DNA of 42,810 nt, from contig JABGOQ010000108.1 in NCBI GenBank assembly GCA_018645405.1, positions 1 through 42,810 on the forward strand, read 5' to 3'. Source of the DNA: Anaerolineae bacterium. GTDB lineage: Bacteria > Chloroflexota > Anaerolineae > Anaerolineales > Villigracilaceae. The notes beneath the pieces were generated by a model. The model saw only the letters and a program-made list of their open reading frames with translations, made no database searches and was not told the origin of the DNA. The translations under genes were made by a program, and so were the position numbers. Below are positions 27,701 through 34,724 of the stretch, one piece after another; positions within the stretch are counted from its first letter, which is position 1; every line of letters starts with the position of its first letter.

Positions 27701-28375
27701 GATTTATTGCAAATGACGCTCTCACTCACCGATGCCGATGGCAACCCGACCAAGCCCGAAGATGCCGTTGCGGCAGTTCGTAAAGTTTTGGACGCGACCG
27801 GGTTACCGTTAATGGTTTTTGGTCCTGGGCAAGTTGAAATTGATAATGAGTTGATCGTACCGATTGCAGACGCTTTCAAGGGCGAAAGATTACTCTTGGG
27901 CTTATGTGAAGATAAAAATTATCGCACCATTGTCGCTTCGGCGATGGCGAATGGGCACCTGGTCAACTCCCGTACCGCGATGGATGTGAACTTGGCGAAG
28001 CAGTTGAATATCTTGATAAACGATATGGGATTGCCGCTAGAGCGCATCGTGATGGACCCAACCACTGGCGCATTGGGCTATGGTTTTGAATATGGTTATT
28101 CCGTGATGGAGCGTCTCCGCATGGCGGCGTTGCAAGGCGATAGTATGACCCAAATGCCTATGCTGGTAACACCCGGCACCGAATGTTGGAAGACCAAAGA
28201 AGCGAAAGTCGGCGATGATGTCCCCGAATCTTGGGGCGATTGGCTAGAGCGTTCGATCACTTGGGAGACTCTCACATCGGTCATGCTGGTCGAATCCGGC
28301 GCAGATATTTTGACGCTACGCCACCCTGAAAGCCTGCGCCGCACGCGTGAGGCGATTGAGGGCTTGGCTGAATAG
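24725..28375 (+). CDS. acsB-acsD: Fusion of acetyl-CoA synthase (AcsB) and corrinoid protein small subunit (AcsD)
   Basis: 1216 aa bifunctional polypeptide. Residues 1-~757 are acetyl-CoA synthase, which joins CO, a methyl group and CoA. The A-cluster ligands C534, C537, C546, C556 and the C623-G-C625 nickel site keep the exact spacing of Moorella AcsB (offset +28). Residues ~885-1216 are the small (delta) subunit of the corrinoid iron-sulfur protein, a TIM barrel, with motifs such as MDPTTGALGYGFEYGYSVMER. The linker (~757-885) is Glu/Ala/Pro-rich and has a heptad-like helix (LEQRVDKLERSVKTLI). No stop or frameshift separates the parts and no separate acsD is in the window. Normally these are two proteins that dock only transiently. 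GGAGGAG supports the start. Confidence 0.95.
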   Translation: MSKYIATRAMRGANALVIEAELMLQRVLKEKGAETVVEFPNTAYFLPTIYAMTGMKVENLGQLDAALNHARSLLHPVPAENHWTPYLGETLDSGMATLLAAEVIEAIRFVYGLQPEPFPGLDLVGSTAYPHLNGDGGYLNGPIDDIQLRSWGIQLVDGRMPGFAAIVGAAKDNKTAVKIVRELQQRNILVFLSGNVNGRSIIHQLQEEGVDLGYDTYTIPFGTDTISAIYALGFAARSALTFGGIDAGQARDILLYNKKRVFAFVLALGEVDDLKYAAAAGAINFGFPVIADTVIPEILPTGVTDYEHVISMPFDEIEGADDEERAERLVQKCIEVRGVKIKMTEVPVPIPYGSAFEGEVVRKNDMRVEFGGKYSRCFEFLQMKDMDEVTDGVVQIVGPNFDDVKDKGAMDLGIVVDVAGRKLQEDFEPVLERQIHYFINGGSGLQHIGQRDITWLRISQEAVDKGFTLEHFGSILHARLHAEFGAIVDKVRVTLYTNPDDVTEWLAKAREAYDYRNKRLEDLTDSAVDDFYSCTLCQSFAPDHVCIVSPERLGLCGAYNWLDCKASYSINPTGPNQPIPLGKIIDPEIGYWSGTLDYAKVGSHGAIQDISMYSIMENPMTACGCFECIVMYIPEVEGVFIVSREDTGMTPMGMKFSTLAGIAGGGMQTPGVMGIGKFYLISPKFISADGGFKRVVWMSANLKESMSAEFQAVAEREGTPDLIDRIADSKSVTTVEELVEWVKEKDHPVLDMGPMVAESARVDDADDIVAQAEEVIEKADEKKAVVEDEKPDRPPVDVVAPKEPDSAPVAPPAPVASTPIADGSLEQRVDKLERSVKTLIGSLVGALAELGDVDMAQVPIPQTKVSTPSPSQIQERAAEVLPEIVSLPPDKKWLAEGTQTDIVKENWTGSVREVTIGATSADGGTRTSVVKVGGETAMPFMDFEGATPNKPVLAIEIKDRRPDEWSELLLKEWGDALNDPGDWAKAAEEAGADLLQMTLSLTDADGNPTKPEDAVAAVRKVLDATGLPLMVFGPGQVEIDNELIVPIADAFKGERLLLGLCEDKNYRTIVASAMANGHLVNSRTAMDVNLAKQLNILINDMGLPLERIVMDPTTGALGYGFEYGYSVMERLRMAALQGDSMTQMPMLVTPGTECWKTKEAKVGDDVPESWGDWLERSITWETLTSVMLVESGADILTLRHPESLRRTREAIEGLAE

Positions 28376-28396
28376 TAATTGGTTTCAAGTTAGAAG

Positions 28397-28428
28397 TTCA
28401 AGGTTGAAGGTTTACTTTCAACCTTGAA
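28397..28428. repeat. Inverted repeat of the AAGGTTGAAGG family, before acsC
   Basis: TTCAAGGTTGAA (28397-28408) and TTCAACCTTGAA (28417-28428) form a perfect 12-bp hairpin in the 87-base gap between the AcsB-AcsD fusion and acsC. Related sequence follows to 28445. Similar inverted repeats occur at 39353-39403 and, in half form, near 18192-18211. Confidence 0.7.
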
Positions 28429-28462
28429 CCTTAAGCCTTCAACTTAGTTTTGGAGAAAAAAC

Positions 28463-29797
28463 ATGGCAGCACTATCAGGAATTCAAATTTATAAAATGCT
28501 CCCGCAGACAAATTGTAAAGACTGCGATTTTCCAACTTGTCTTGCGTTTGCGATGAAGCTGGCGGCTAAACAGGTGGAATTATCCCTTTGCCCGCATGTT
28601 AGCGAAGAATCGGAAGCAAAACTTTCAGAAGCCTCTGCACCCCCCGTGCGCCCCTTTGCGCTCAAATCGAATGGATATGAAGCGAAAGCGGGCAATGAGA
28701 TCGTTCTCTTCCGCCACGAAAAAACTTTTTATAGTCGCCCTGGGCTTTTCTTGCGAGTCTATGATTCGCAGAGCGCGGAGGAGATTAAGGCAAAAATTAC
28801 GCCCGCAGATGAATATATGGTTGATTATGTCGGCATAGAACTCGAAATGGGCGGGTTTGTTGTTCAGGCTAATGGCGGAGACTTCGCCAAAGCCGTCAGT
28901 ACAGTCCGTGGAATTAGCCACCGCCCGCTGATTTTGGTTGGCGGCGTGGACGAACTCAAAGCTGGTTTGGCAACGCTTAACGGCGATGAAAAAGTCATGC
29001 TGGCTCATGCCACAGCAGAAAATTGGGAAGCGATGGCGACTCTGGCTAAAGAGCATGATGCCGCACTCGCCATTGAAGCTGATTCTGTAGATGAAATGGT
29101 GGCTTTATCAGAAAAAGTGCAGGGGGCGGGAGTCAAAGACTTGGTTCTCTCACCTACTCAGCGCGGATTTAACGGCACGCTTACGGCAAATACCACCGCT
29201 CGCAGAATGGCGATTAAAAAGAATTTCCGTGCGCTCGGTTTCCCCATCATCAATTTCCCCGGCGATGTAGGGTCTGCTTCTCGCGAGGCAACCTTAGCAG
29301 CACAAGCTATCGGCAAATATAGTGGCTTTATCGTATTGGATAATTTCTCTCCAGAAGTGGCTTATGCCCTTTTGGTTTTGCGAGAAAATATCTACACCGA
29401 TCCGCAAAAACCGATTCAAGTCACACCGGGCATTTACGAAGTCAACGACCCCGGACCCGATGCGCCTGTTTTGGTGACGACCAATTTCAGTATCACCTAT
29501 TTCAGCGTTGCCAACGAAGTGGAAAGCTCCGGAAGTCCCTCATGGCTACTGGTCACAGATGCCGAGGGTATGAGCGTTCTCACCGCTTGGGCGGCTGGCA
29601 AATTTGATGCCGAAATCATTGCCAAGCAAGTCAAGCAATTCAATGTTGCCGACAAAGTGGATTCAATGAAAATCGTCCTCCCCGGTCATACCGCTGTACT
29701 CTCTGGCGAATTGGAAGAAGAACTCCCAGATTGGAAGGTGATGGTTGGTCCGCGAGAAGCTGTGGATCTTCCGGCGTTTTTGAAGACGGCAGTATAG
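28463..29797 (+). CDS. acsC: Corrinoid iron-sulfur protein large subunit (CFeSP gamma)
   Basis: Carries the corrinoid that accepts the methyl group from methyl-H4folate (via AcsE) and gives it to ACS. N-terminal 4Fe-4S motif: C18, C21, C26 and C43 within TNCKDCDFPTC and the following helix, as in AcsC/CdhE. The TIM-barrel middle and the C-terminal cobamide domain (~320-444) are full length at 444 aa. Its usual partner AcsD is the C-terminal part of the preceding fusion protein, so the CFeSP heterodimer would be tethered to ACS. TTGGAG precedes the ATG. Confidence 0.96.
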   Translation: MAALSGIQIYKMLPQTNCKDCDFPTCLAFAMKLAAKQVELSLCPHVSEESEAKLSEASAPPVRPFALKSNGYEAKAGNEIVLFRHEKTFYSRPGLFLRVYDSQSAEEIKAKITPADEYMVDYVGIELEMGGFVVQANGGDFAKAVSTVRGISHRPLILVGGVDELKAGLATLNGDEKVMLAHATAENWEAMATLAKEHDAALAIEADSVDEMVALSEKVQGAGVKDLVLSPTQRGFNGTLTANTTARRMAIKKNFRALGFPIINFPGDVGSASREATLAAQAIGKYSGFIVLDNFSPEVAYALLVLRENIYTDPQKPIQVTPGIYEVNDPGPDAPVLVTTNFSITYFSVANEVESSGSPSWLLVTDAEGMSVLTAWAAGKFDAEIIAKQVKQFNVADKVDSMKIVLPGHTAVLSGELEEELPDWKVMVGPREAVDLPAFLKTAV

Positions 29798-29808
29798 AAA
29801 ACAGTAAT

Positions 29809-29877
29809 CAGTGTTCAGTAATCGGTAATCAGTCACTGACTACTGAAAACTGAACACTGAAAACTGAAACCTGAAAT
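29809..29877. repeat. Dispersed inverted repeat abutting the acsV start codon
   Basis: CAGTGTTCAGT (29809-29819) pairs with ACTGAACACTG (29849-29859); a small AGTCACTGACT palindrome lies inside. The sequence CTGAACACTGAAAACTGAA (29850-29868) recurs exactly at 36211-36229. Both copies run to CTGAAATATG, where ATG is the start codon of the next gene. No ordinary Shine-Dalgarno sequence is left before acsV. Confidence 0.7.
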
Positions 29878-31806
29878 ATGGCTGAACACATTATAAAATT
29901 CGATATAGCATCCGAGCCAGTCAGCGTGCCTACGGGTACGATGATTTCTGAAGCCGCGGAAAAAGCCGGTATAGAAATTAACCAACCTTGTGGCGGACAG
30001 GGTCGTTGTGGGCGTTGTGCGGTGCAAGTCACTAATGGCGATGAAAATATCCGGCGACGTAGCACCTTGCGTCTCTCCGCCGAAGATGTAAAATCTGGCT
30101 ACGCCTTAGCGTGCCAATCGGTGATAGAAGGGGATGTTGAGATTACCATCCCGCCACAGGAAAAGATAGAGCGCAGATTAACGACCGACCGTACCGTTGG
30201 CAAAGTAGAAATCCCCGCAGGTTATGATCCAGAAAAAGGACAGACCCTTCGCCGTGTTGCACTTTCTTTGTCTCCGCCCAGCATGGACGACCAAACAGAT
30301 GATTGGAGTCGTTTAAAGACCGCTTTACGCAAAGAAACAGGCATTACAGAATTGGAAGCTTCTTTAGCGTGCATGAAGAAAATCGGTCGGATTCTCCGTG
30401 AAGATGATTGGAAGGTTACAGCAACGCTAAATTCAAAAAGATGGGATTGCCCCGATTGCCCCGCACAATTATTGGCTTTGGACTCTGGTCATATCCCTGA
30501 AGATGATCCGCTTTGGGGCGTAGCCATTGATATCGGTACAACCACCGTTTCGGTTTGGATGGTTGATTTGCTCACTGGTGAAGTCAAAGCGCAAGCTGCC
30601 GAATATAACCAACAAATCTCGCGCGGCGAAGATGTGATTTCCCGCATTATTGTCGCGGGCAAAGAGGGTGGTAGCGAAAAAATGCGCGACTTGGTTGTAG
30701 ATACAATCAACGAATTGCTCCAGCGCGCTAGCAAACGCGTGAAAGCAACGCCCAACAAAATCATGAAGGCGACCATTTCTGGCAATAGCACCATGATGCA
30801 TCTTTTGCTAGGCATTCCCGCATCAAGTATTCGCCTATCGCCTTTTGTGACCGCAGTTAATCATATCCCCACATTAGACGCAATCGCTGTGGGCTTAATC
30901 CTTCATCCTCAAGCCATTGTAGATTGCCTCCCCGGTGTTGCCAGTTATGTCGGCGCAGATATTTCTGCTGGTGTACTTTCATCAGGCATGACCGATTCAG
31001 AAGACATCACCCTTTTCTTGGATGTCGGTACGAATGGCGAGATGGTTCTCGGTTCAAAAGATTGGCTTGTCACCTGTGCCTGTTCTGCAGGCCCCGCCTT
31101 TGAGGGCGCGGGTGTGCTTCATGGAATGCGCGCCACCAAAGGTGCCATCGAAGAAGTTTGGGTCAACGCCGAAACGTATGAGCCAAATTTCCGTGTGATT
31201 GGCAACACCAAAGCCAAAGGTTTATGCGGCAGTGGTCTTATTTCTCTCCTCGCCGAAATGTTTCTTGCGGGCGTAATCAATAAAGGTGGCAAGGTTAATC
31301 TGAAACTTGCTACCGAGCGCACTCGTGAAGGCGAACATGGTGGCGAGTATGTTATCGCTTGGGCAGACGAAACCAGCGCGGGCAAAGATATTGTGATTAC
31401 CAATGTCGATATCGACAATCTCTTGCGTGCCAAAGCCGCCATTTACGCCGGTTTTGCCGTTCTCGCCGAAAATGTTGGTGTCACGCTCGATATGGCAACG
31501 CAGGTTTTGGTTGGTGGCTCGTTTGGCAAATATATCAATGTCGAAAAAGCCATCGAAATAGGCCTGCTTCCTGATTTGCCTTGGGAGCGTTTCCATTTCC
31601 TCGGCAATACTTCGGTTATGGGTTCGTATCAGGCATTGCTCGATCACGAAGCCCGCGACCGCATCACCGAAATAGCCGCCAGCATGACCTATATCGAACT
31701 CTCGGCAGATAATAAATTTTACGATGCTTTTATGTCTGCCATGTTTTTGCCGCATACGGATATGACGCTTTTCCCCTCTGTGGCGAAGATGTTGGAAGAG
31801 AAGTAG
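29878..31806 (+). CDS. acsV: Reductive activator of CFeSP (ferredoxin + ASKHA ATPase)
   Basis: RACo-type protein that uses ATP to re-reduce inactive Co(II) corrinoid on the CFeSP. The N-terminal [2Fe-2S] domain has C38, C44, C47 and C79. The ASKHA domain begins near residue 214 with VAIDIGTTTVSVWMVDL, and LDVGTNGEM and GLCGSGLISLL are the further nucleotide-site motifs. 642 aa, as usual. The start codon lies directly after a dispersed repeat and lacks a visible ribosome binding site, so translation may be weak, coupled or leaderless. Context between acsC and acsE supports the role. Confidence 0.93.
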   Translation: MAEHIIKFDIASEPVSVPTGTMISEAAEKAGIEINQPCGGQGRCGRCAVQVTNGDENIRRRSTLRLSAEDVKSGYALACQSVIEGDVEITIPPQEKIERRLTTDRTVGKVEIPAGYDPEKGQTLRRVALSLSPPSMDDQTDDWSRLKTALRKETGITELEASLACMKKIGRILREDDWKVTATLNSKRWDCPDCPAQLLALDSGHIPEDDPLWGVAIDIGTTTVSVWMVDLLTGEVKAQAAEYNQQISRGEDVISRIIVAGKEGGSEKMRDLVVDTINELLQRASKRVKATPNKIMKATISGNSTMMHLLLGIPASSIRLSPFVTAVNHIPTLDAIAVGLILHPQAIVDCLPGVASYVGADISAGVLSSGMTDSEDITLFLDVGTNGEMVLGSKDWLVTCACSAGPAFEGAGVLHGMRATKGAIEEVWVNAETYEPNFRVIGNTKAKGLCGSGLISLLAEMFLAGVINKGGKVNLKLATERTREGEHGGEYVIAWADETSAGKDIVITNVDIDNLLRAKAAIYAGFAVLAENVGVTLDMATQVLVGGSFGKYINVEKAIEIGLLPDLPWERFHFLGNTSVMGSYQALLDHEARDRITEIAASMTYIELSADNKFYDAFMSAMFLPHTDMTLFPSVAKMLEEK

Positions 31807-31808
31807 GG

Positions 31809-32059
31809 AGACCCGAAAGGTTTTATTAGGATTTATTTTTTATAAGATGACTTTGAAGGTATAGATTCTTGTATGGTTTTGGTGCAATAAAAACCTTTCT
31901 GGTCTTCTTATTTGGAATGAAGTGCGCCGCGACGCCCTTGATTTAGGCTGGGGTGCTGAACCCCAAGCATCCGCGTGGCGTTAGACAGTACACGTTTACG
32001 CTAAGAAAATGTTGACCGAAGGCACGCAAGTAAAAAACGCGCGCGAATCGGTTTTTGAT
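31809..32059. repeat. Composite structured repeat, copy 2
   Basis: Same architecture as 21647-21897. Module A ends AGACCCGAAAGGTTTTATT (31809-31827) and AATAAAAACCTTTCTGGTCT (31886-31905), with TTATAAGATGACTTTGAAG inside. Module B has the inner hairpin GGGGT-GCTGA-ACCCC (31950-31964) and an outer stem ACGCC/GGCGT (31932-31936, 31977-31981) whose bases differ from copy 1 but still pair. The tail ends in GAATCGGTTTTTGATC. It begins three bases after the acsV stop and ends 36 bases before acsE. Confidence 0.75.
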
Positions 32060-32095
32060 CCTATAAAAAAGCACGAATTAAAAAAAGGAGAATCC

Positions 32096-33019
32096 ATGTA
32101 TATCATCGGAGAAAATATCCACATTATTTCACCCGCAGTAAAAGTAGCCTTAAAAGAGAGAGATGGTGAGTATTTCAAAAAAGCCGCTCTCGAACAAGTT
32201 GAGGCGGGCGCACAATGCGTTGATTTGAATCTCGGTCCGCGCAAAAAAGACTGGGAAGAAGTTTTCCCGTGGATGGTGAAAACCGTAGAAGAAGTGGTGG
32301 ATGTGCCACTGTGCATTGACACGACCAACGTGAACGGCATGGAAGCAGCTCTGAAAACGATCACGAAAGCGCAACCGATTTTGAACTCGATGTCGGCGGA
32401 AGCGTTTCGTTTGGAGCATGTGCCGGTATTAGCGAAAAAATATAATGCTCAGTTGATTTCGCTCACGCTGACAAAAAGCGGCATTCCGATAAGCTCAGAT
32501 GAACGTATTGGGATTGCTCTAGAGACATTAATTCCCCGTTGTGTTGAATTGGATTTCCCCATTAATGATTTGATTATTGATCCCTTGGTTCTGACCGTTT
32601 CTGGTTGTCAGGAGTATTGCCCTGAGCTGATTGAAGCGGTTCGCACCATTCCTTTCGCTTGGGATCCCGCACCACAGATTTCGATTGGGCTTTCTAATGT
32701 TTCTAACGCTGTGCCTACCAAGAACCGCCCACTTATTAATAGTGTTTATTGTGCGATGGTGATGGGCGCGGGACTGAAAATGATGATTGCCAATCCGCTC
32801 GAAGAAGAGCTGATGGAAGTCATCCGCATTGTTGAAAATCGTGATGAAAGTACCGCTCTCAGCAGACTCTATCTGAAAATCCACGACCACGTTGAAGCGA
32901 TGGAAGACCCCACCCCCGATGGCGTAGATATGAGCGATCCCGAACAAGCCGCTGTTTGGAAGACGGTGCAGGTTTTGTTGAATAAAGTGATTTACGCAGA
33001 TTCTTATTTGGAACAATAA
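32096..33019 (+). CDS. acsE: Methyl-H4folate:corrinoid iron-sulfur protein methyltransferase
   Basis: Moves the methyl group from methyl-H4folate to the CFeSP cobalt. Pterin-binding TIM barrel. Expected pterin-site residues are present: D75 (LCIDTTN), N97 (ILNSMS), D162 (IIDPLV) and N201 (LSNVS). The ending LLNKVIYADSYL matches known AcsE proteins. At 307 aa it is about 45 residues longer than Moorella AcsE; the extra piece is near 245-290. The start is placed at 32096, behind AAAAAAGGAG; the frame is open to 32009 but that part is repeat sequence. Confidence 0.92.
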   Translation: MYIIGENIHIISPAVKVALKERDGEYFKKAALEQVEAGAQCVDLNLGPRKKDWEEVFPWMVKTVEEVVDVPLCIDTTNVNGMEAALKTITKAQPILNSMSAEAFRLEHVPVLAKKYNAQLISLTLTKSGIPISSDERIGIALETLIPRCVELDFPINDLIIDPLVLTVSGCQEYCPELIEAVRTIPFAWDPAPQISIGLSNVSNAVPTKNRPLINSVYCAMVMGAGLKMMIANPLEEELMEVIRIVENRDESTALSRLYLKIHDHVEAMEDPTPDGVDMSDPEQAAVWKTVQVLLNKVIYADSYLEQ

Positions 33020-33066
33020 TGCCCCTGATGGCCCCACTGATTTTTAGGTAACAAGGAGAAAGTACC

Positions 33067-34533
33067 ATGCCCATCTTTACCCCAGGACGTCGCTGGCAGC
33101 CCCCTTATTTGCCATTCAAAAAAGAACCAATAAATCGTCGTATGCTTGCTACTTTGGAAAAAGCCATTAAAGGACCACTTTTTGGCTGCCGGATGTGTGG
33201 CAACTGCCTTTTGCAAGAGACCGCTTTCATCTGCCCGATGGAATGTCCCAAAGGGGAACGAAATGGACCCTGTGGCGGCTCGACCCCAGATGGTTGTTAT
33301 GTGGATGAGACACGTCCCTGTATCTGGTATGAAATTTATGAACGTTCTTATAAAATGGGACGCGAGGACAAACTTCTCGAGGTGCTACCCCCTCTCGATT
33401 GGGATAAAACCGGTACAGAAACTTGGGGAGATGTTTTCGGGCGAATCAAAGAAGTGGGTGCAGGAAAAGTTGCAAAAGGTCTCTTCTTCCAGCCTCCTGA
33501 AAAACGCTACAAAACCTGGGATTTAGTTTTTGAACCCATCCGTCAACCAGATTGGTGGGAGGGCGATGCCGAGTATCATCCGCCAGCTTATGATGAACCT
33601 ATCTCAGAATTGGAACGCCGTTTAAAAGCGGGTGAGTTTGTGGTCACATCTGAGGTCGCTCCGCCAGTGAGCACAGCTACTGGCAAACTTTGCCGAAATG
33701 TTGAGATGATTGACCCTTATGTGGCGGCAGTCAACTTCACGGATTGCCCATCGGCAACACCGCGTATGTCTAGCCTTGCGTGTAGTAAGCTAGCTTTGGA
33801 GCATAACGCCGAACCCGTTTTGCAAATTGCTGCACGCGACCGTACCCGCACCGGCTTACAAGCCGAAGTGATTGGCGCCAGCGCGCTTGGCATTCATAAT
33901 GTACTGTGTCTTTCTGGTGATAGCGCACGCATGGGGCCCACCCCAATGGGGCGTTCAGATATTTTAGACATCGACTCAGTTCAGATGCTTTGGATCTTGC
34001 GCCGTATGCGTGACGAAGGCAAATATCTCGATGGGCGTAGCATCAAATTCCGACCCAAATTTTTCCTCGGAGCTGCGGCGTCTCCCTTTGCTTCAGAGCC
34101 AAAATATCAGGCTATTCGTGAGCATAAAAAGGTTAATGCGGGTGCGCAATTCTTCCAAACCAATCTCGTTTACGACCCCGATGGCATGGAAGTCTGGCTC
34201 AACGAATTAGCCAAGCGAGATATTCTCGACAAGGTTTCTTTGCTCATCGGCATCACCCCGCTCCGGTCTCTCAAGATGGCGCAATATATGCATAACGATG
34301 TGCCGGGTGTATCCATTCCTAAAAAGCTATTAGATAGAATGGAAGCCGCGGGCAAAGATGGAGAATCCGAAGTTGGTTTTGAGATTGCTCAGGAATTGAT
34401 TGAGGAGATTCGCAAAAAAGAAGGCGTTAATGGCATTCACCTGATGGCTGTTGGATGGGAATCGATTGTCCCACGGCTTATCACCGAAGCCGATTTGCTC
34501 CCCTCAGACTTTGTGATGCCCGAACCAGCATAA
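33067..34533 (+). CDS. metVF: MetV-MetF fusion, methylenetetrahydrofolate reductase of the Wood-Ljungdahl pathway
   Basis: 488 aa. Residues ~35-95 form a MetV-type cysteine-rich domain (C41, C44, C47, C56, C60, C69, C77, C85; motifs CRMCGNCLLQ and NGPCGG), likely binding an Fe-S cluster and/or zinc. Residues ~178-488 form a MetF TIM barrel beginning EFVVTSEVAPP, with VLCLSGDSARMG and GAQFFQTNLVY as the later landmarks. In Moorella these are separate MetV and MetF subunits. Here one chain could take electrons at the Fe-S part and reduce methylene-H4folate at the flavin. AAGGAG precedes the ATG; directly after acsE. Confidence 0.9.
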   Translation: MPIFTPGRRWQPPYLPFKKEPINRRMLATLEKAIKGPLFGCRMCGNCLLQETAFICPMECPKGERNGPCGGSTPDGCYVDETRPCIWYEIYERSYKMGREDKLLEVLPPLDWDKTGTETWGDVFGRIKEVGAGKVAKGLFFQPPEKRYKTWDLVFEPIRQPDWWEGDAEYHPPAYDEPISELERRLKAGEFVVTSEVAPPVSTATGKLCRNVEMIDPYVAAVNFTDCPSATPRMSSLACSKLALEHNAEPVLQIAARDRTRTGLQAEVIGASALGIHNVLCLSGDSARMGPTPMGRSDILDIDSVQMLWILRRMRDEGKYLDGRSIKFRPKFFLGAAASPFASEPKYQAIREHKKVNAGAQFFQTNLVYDPDGMEVWLNELAKRDILDKVSLLIGITPLRSLKMAQYMHNDVPGVSIPKKLLDRMEAAGKDGESEVGFEIAQELIEEIRKKEGVNGIHLMAVGWESIVPRLITEADLLPSDFVMPEPA

Positions 34534-34542
34534 GCGCATCAA

Positions 34543-34629
34543 ACGTGTTTTAGGCTTGAGTGCTGAATCCCAAACAGATTCTCGGCGAAAGCACTCAGAC
34601 CTGACAGGTTTTGGAAACCTGTCAGGTCT
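34543..34629. repeat. Partial third copy of the structured repeat plus perfect palindrome
   Basis: 34543-34590 resembles module B of the two larger copies (ACGTGTTTTAGGCT then GTGCTGAATCCCAAACAGATTC). It is followed by a perfect 15-bp inverted repeat AGACCTGACAGGTTT (34597-34611) / AAACCTGTCAGGTCT (34615-34629) with a three-base loop, a short form of module A. The order A/B is reversed relative to the other copies. The strong hairpin may also end transcription after the MetV-MetF gene. Confidence 0.6.
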
Positions 34630-34664
34630 CTCAAAAAAGAAAAAAATATGTTGAGACTGATATA

Positions 34665-34698
34665 ATTCAAGGGACCGCAAGCAAGTGGTCCCTTGAAT
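34665..34698. other. Perfect 12-bp hairpin upstream of the DUF3786 gene
   Basis: ATTCAAGGGACC (34665-34676) and GGTCCCTTGAAT (34687-34698) around a ten-base loop, 26 bases before the ATG at 34725. There is no T-run, so it is not a standard terminator. It may shield the leader, act as an mRNA processing site or be an operator. No T-box or riboswitch core was recognised. Confidence 0.5.
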
Positions 34699-34724
34699 AT
34701 TTAAGCAATTATTGAGAAAAATAT

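Noticed and set aside
27034-27879. 281-aa open frame antisense to the AcsB-AcsD fusion
   Set aside because: Ser/Thr-rich shadow of a strongly coding plus-strand gene; no start signal and no family pattern.
32009-32095. 29-residue N-terminal extension of AcsE
   Set aside because: Encoded mostly by the tail of the dispersed repeat; the ATG at 32096 has a good GGAG and matches known AcsE starts.
34665-34698. T-box or other riboswitch before the DUF3786 gene
   Set aside because: Only one hairpin with GGGACC/GGTCCC arms; no T-box stem I, specifier loop or terminator/antiterminator pair was seen.
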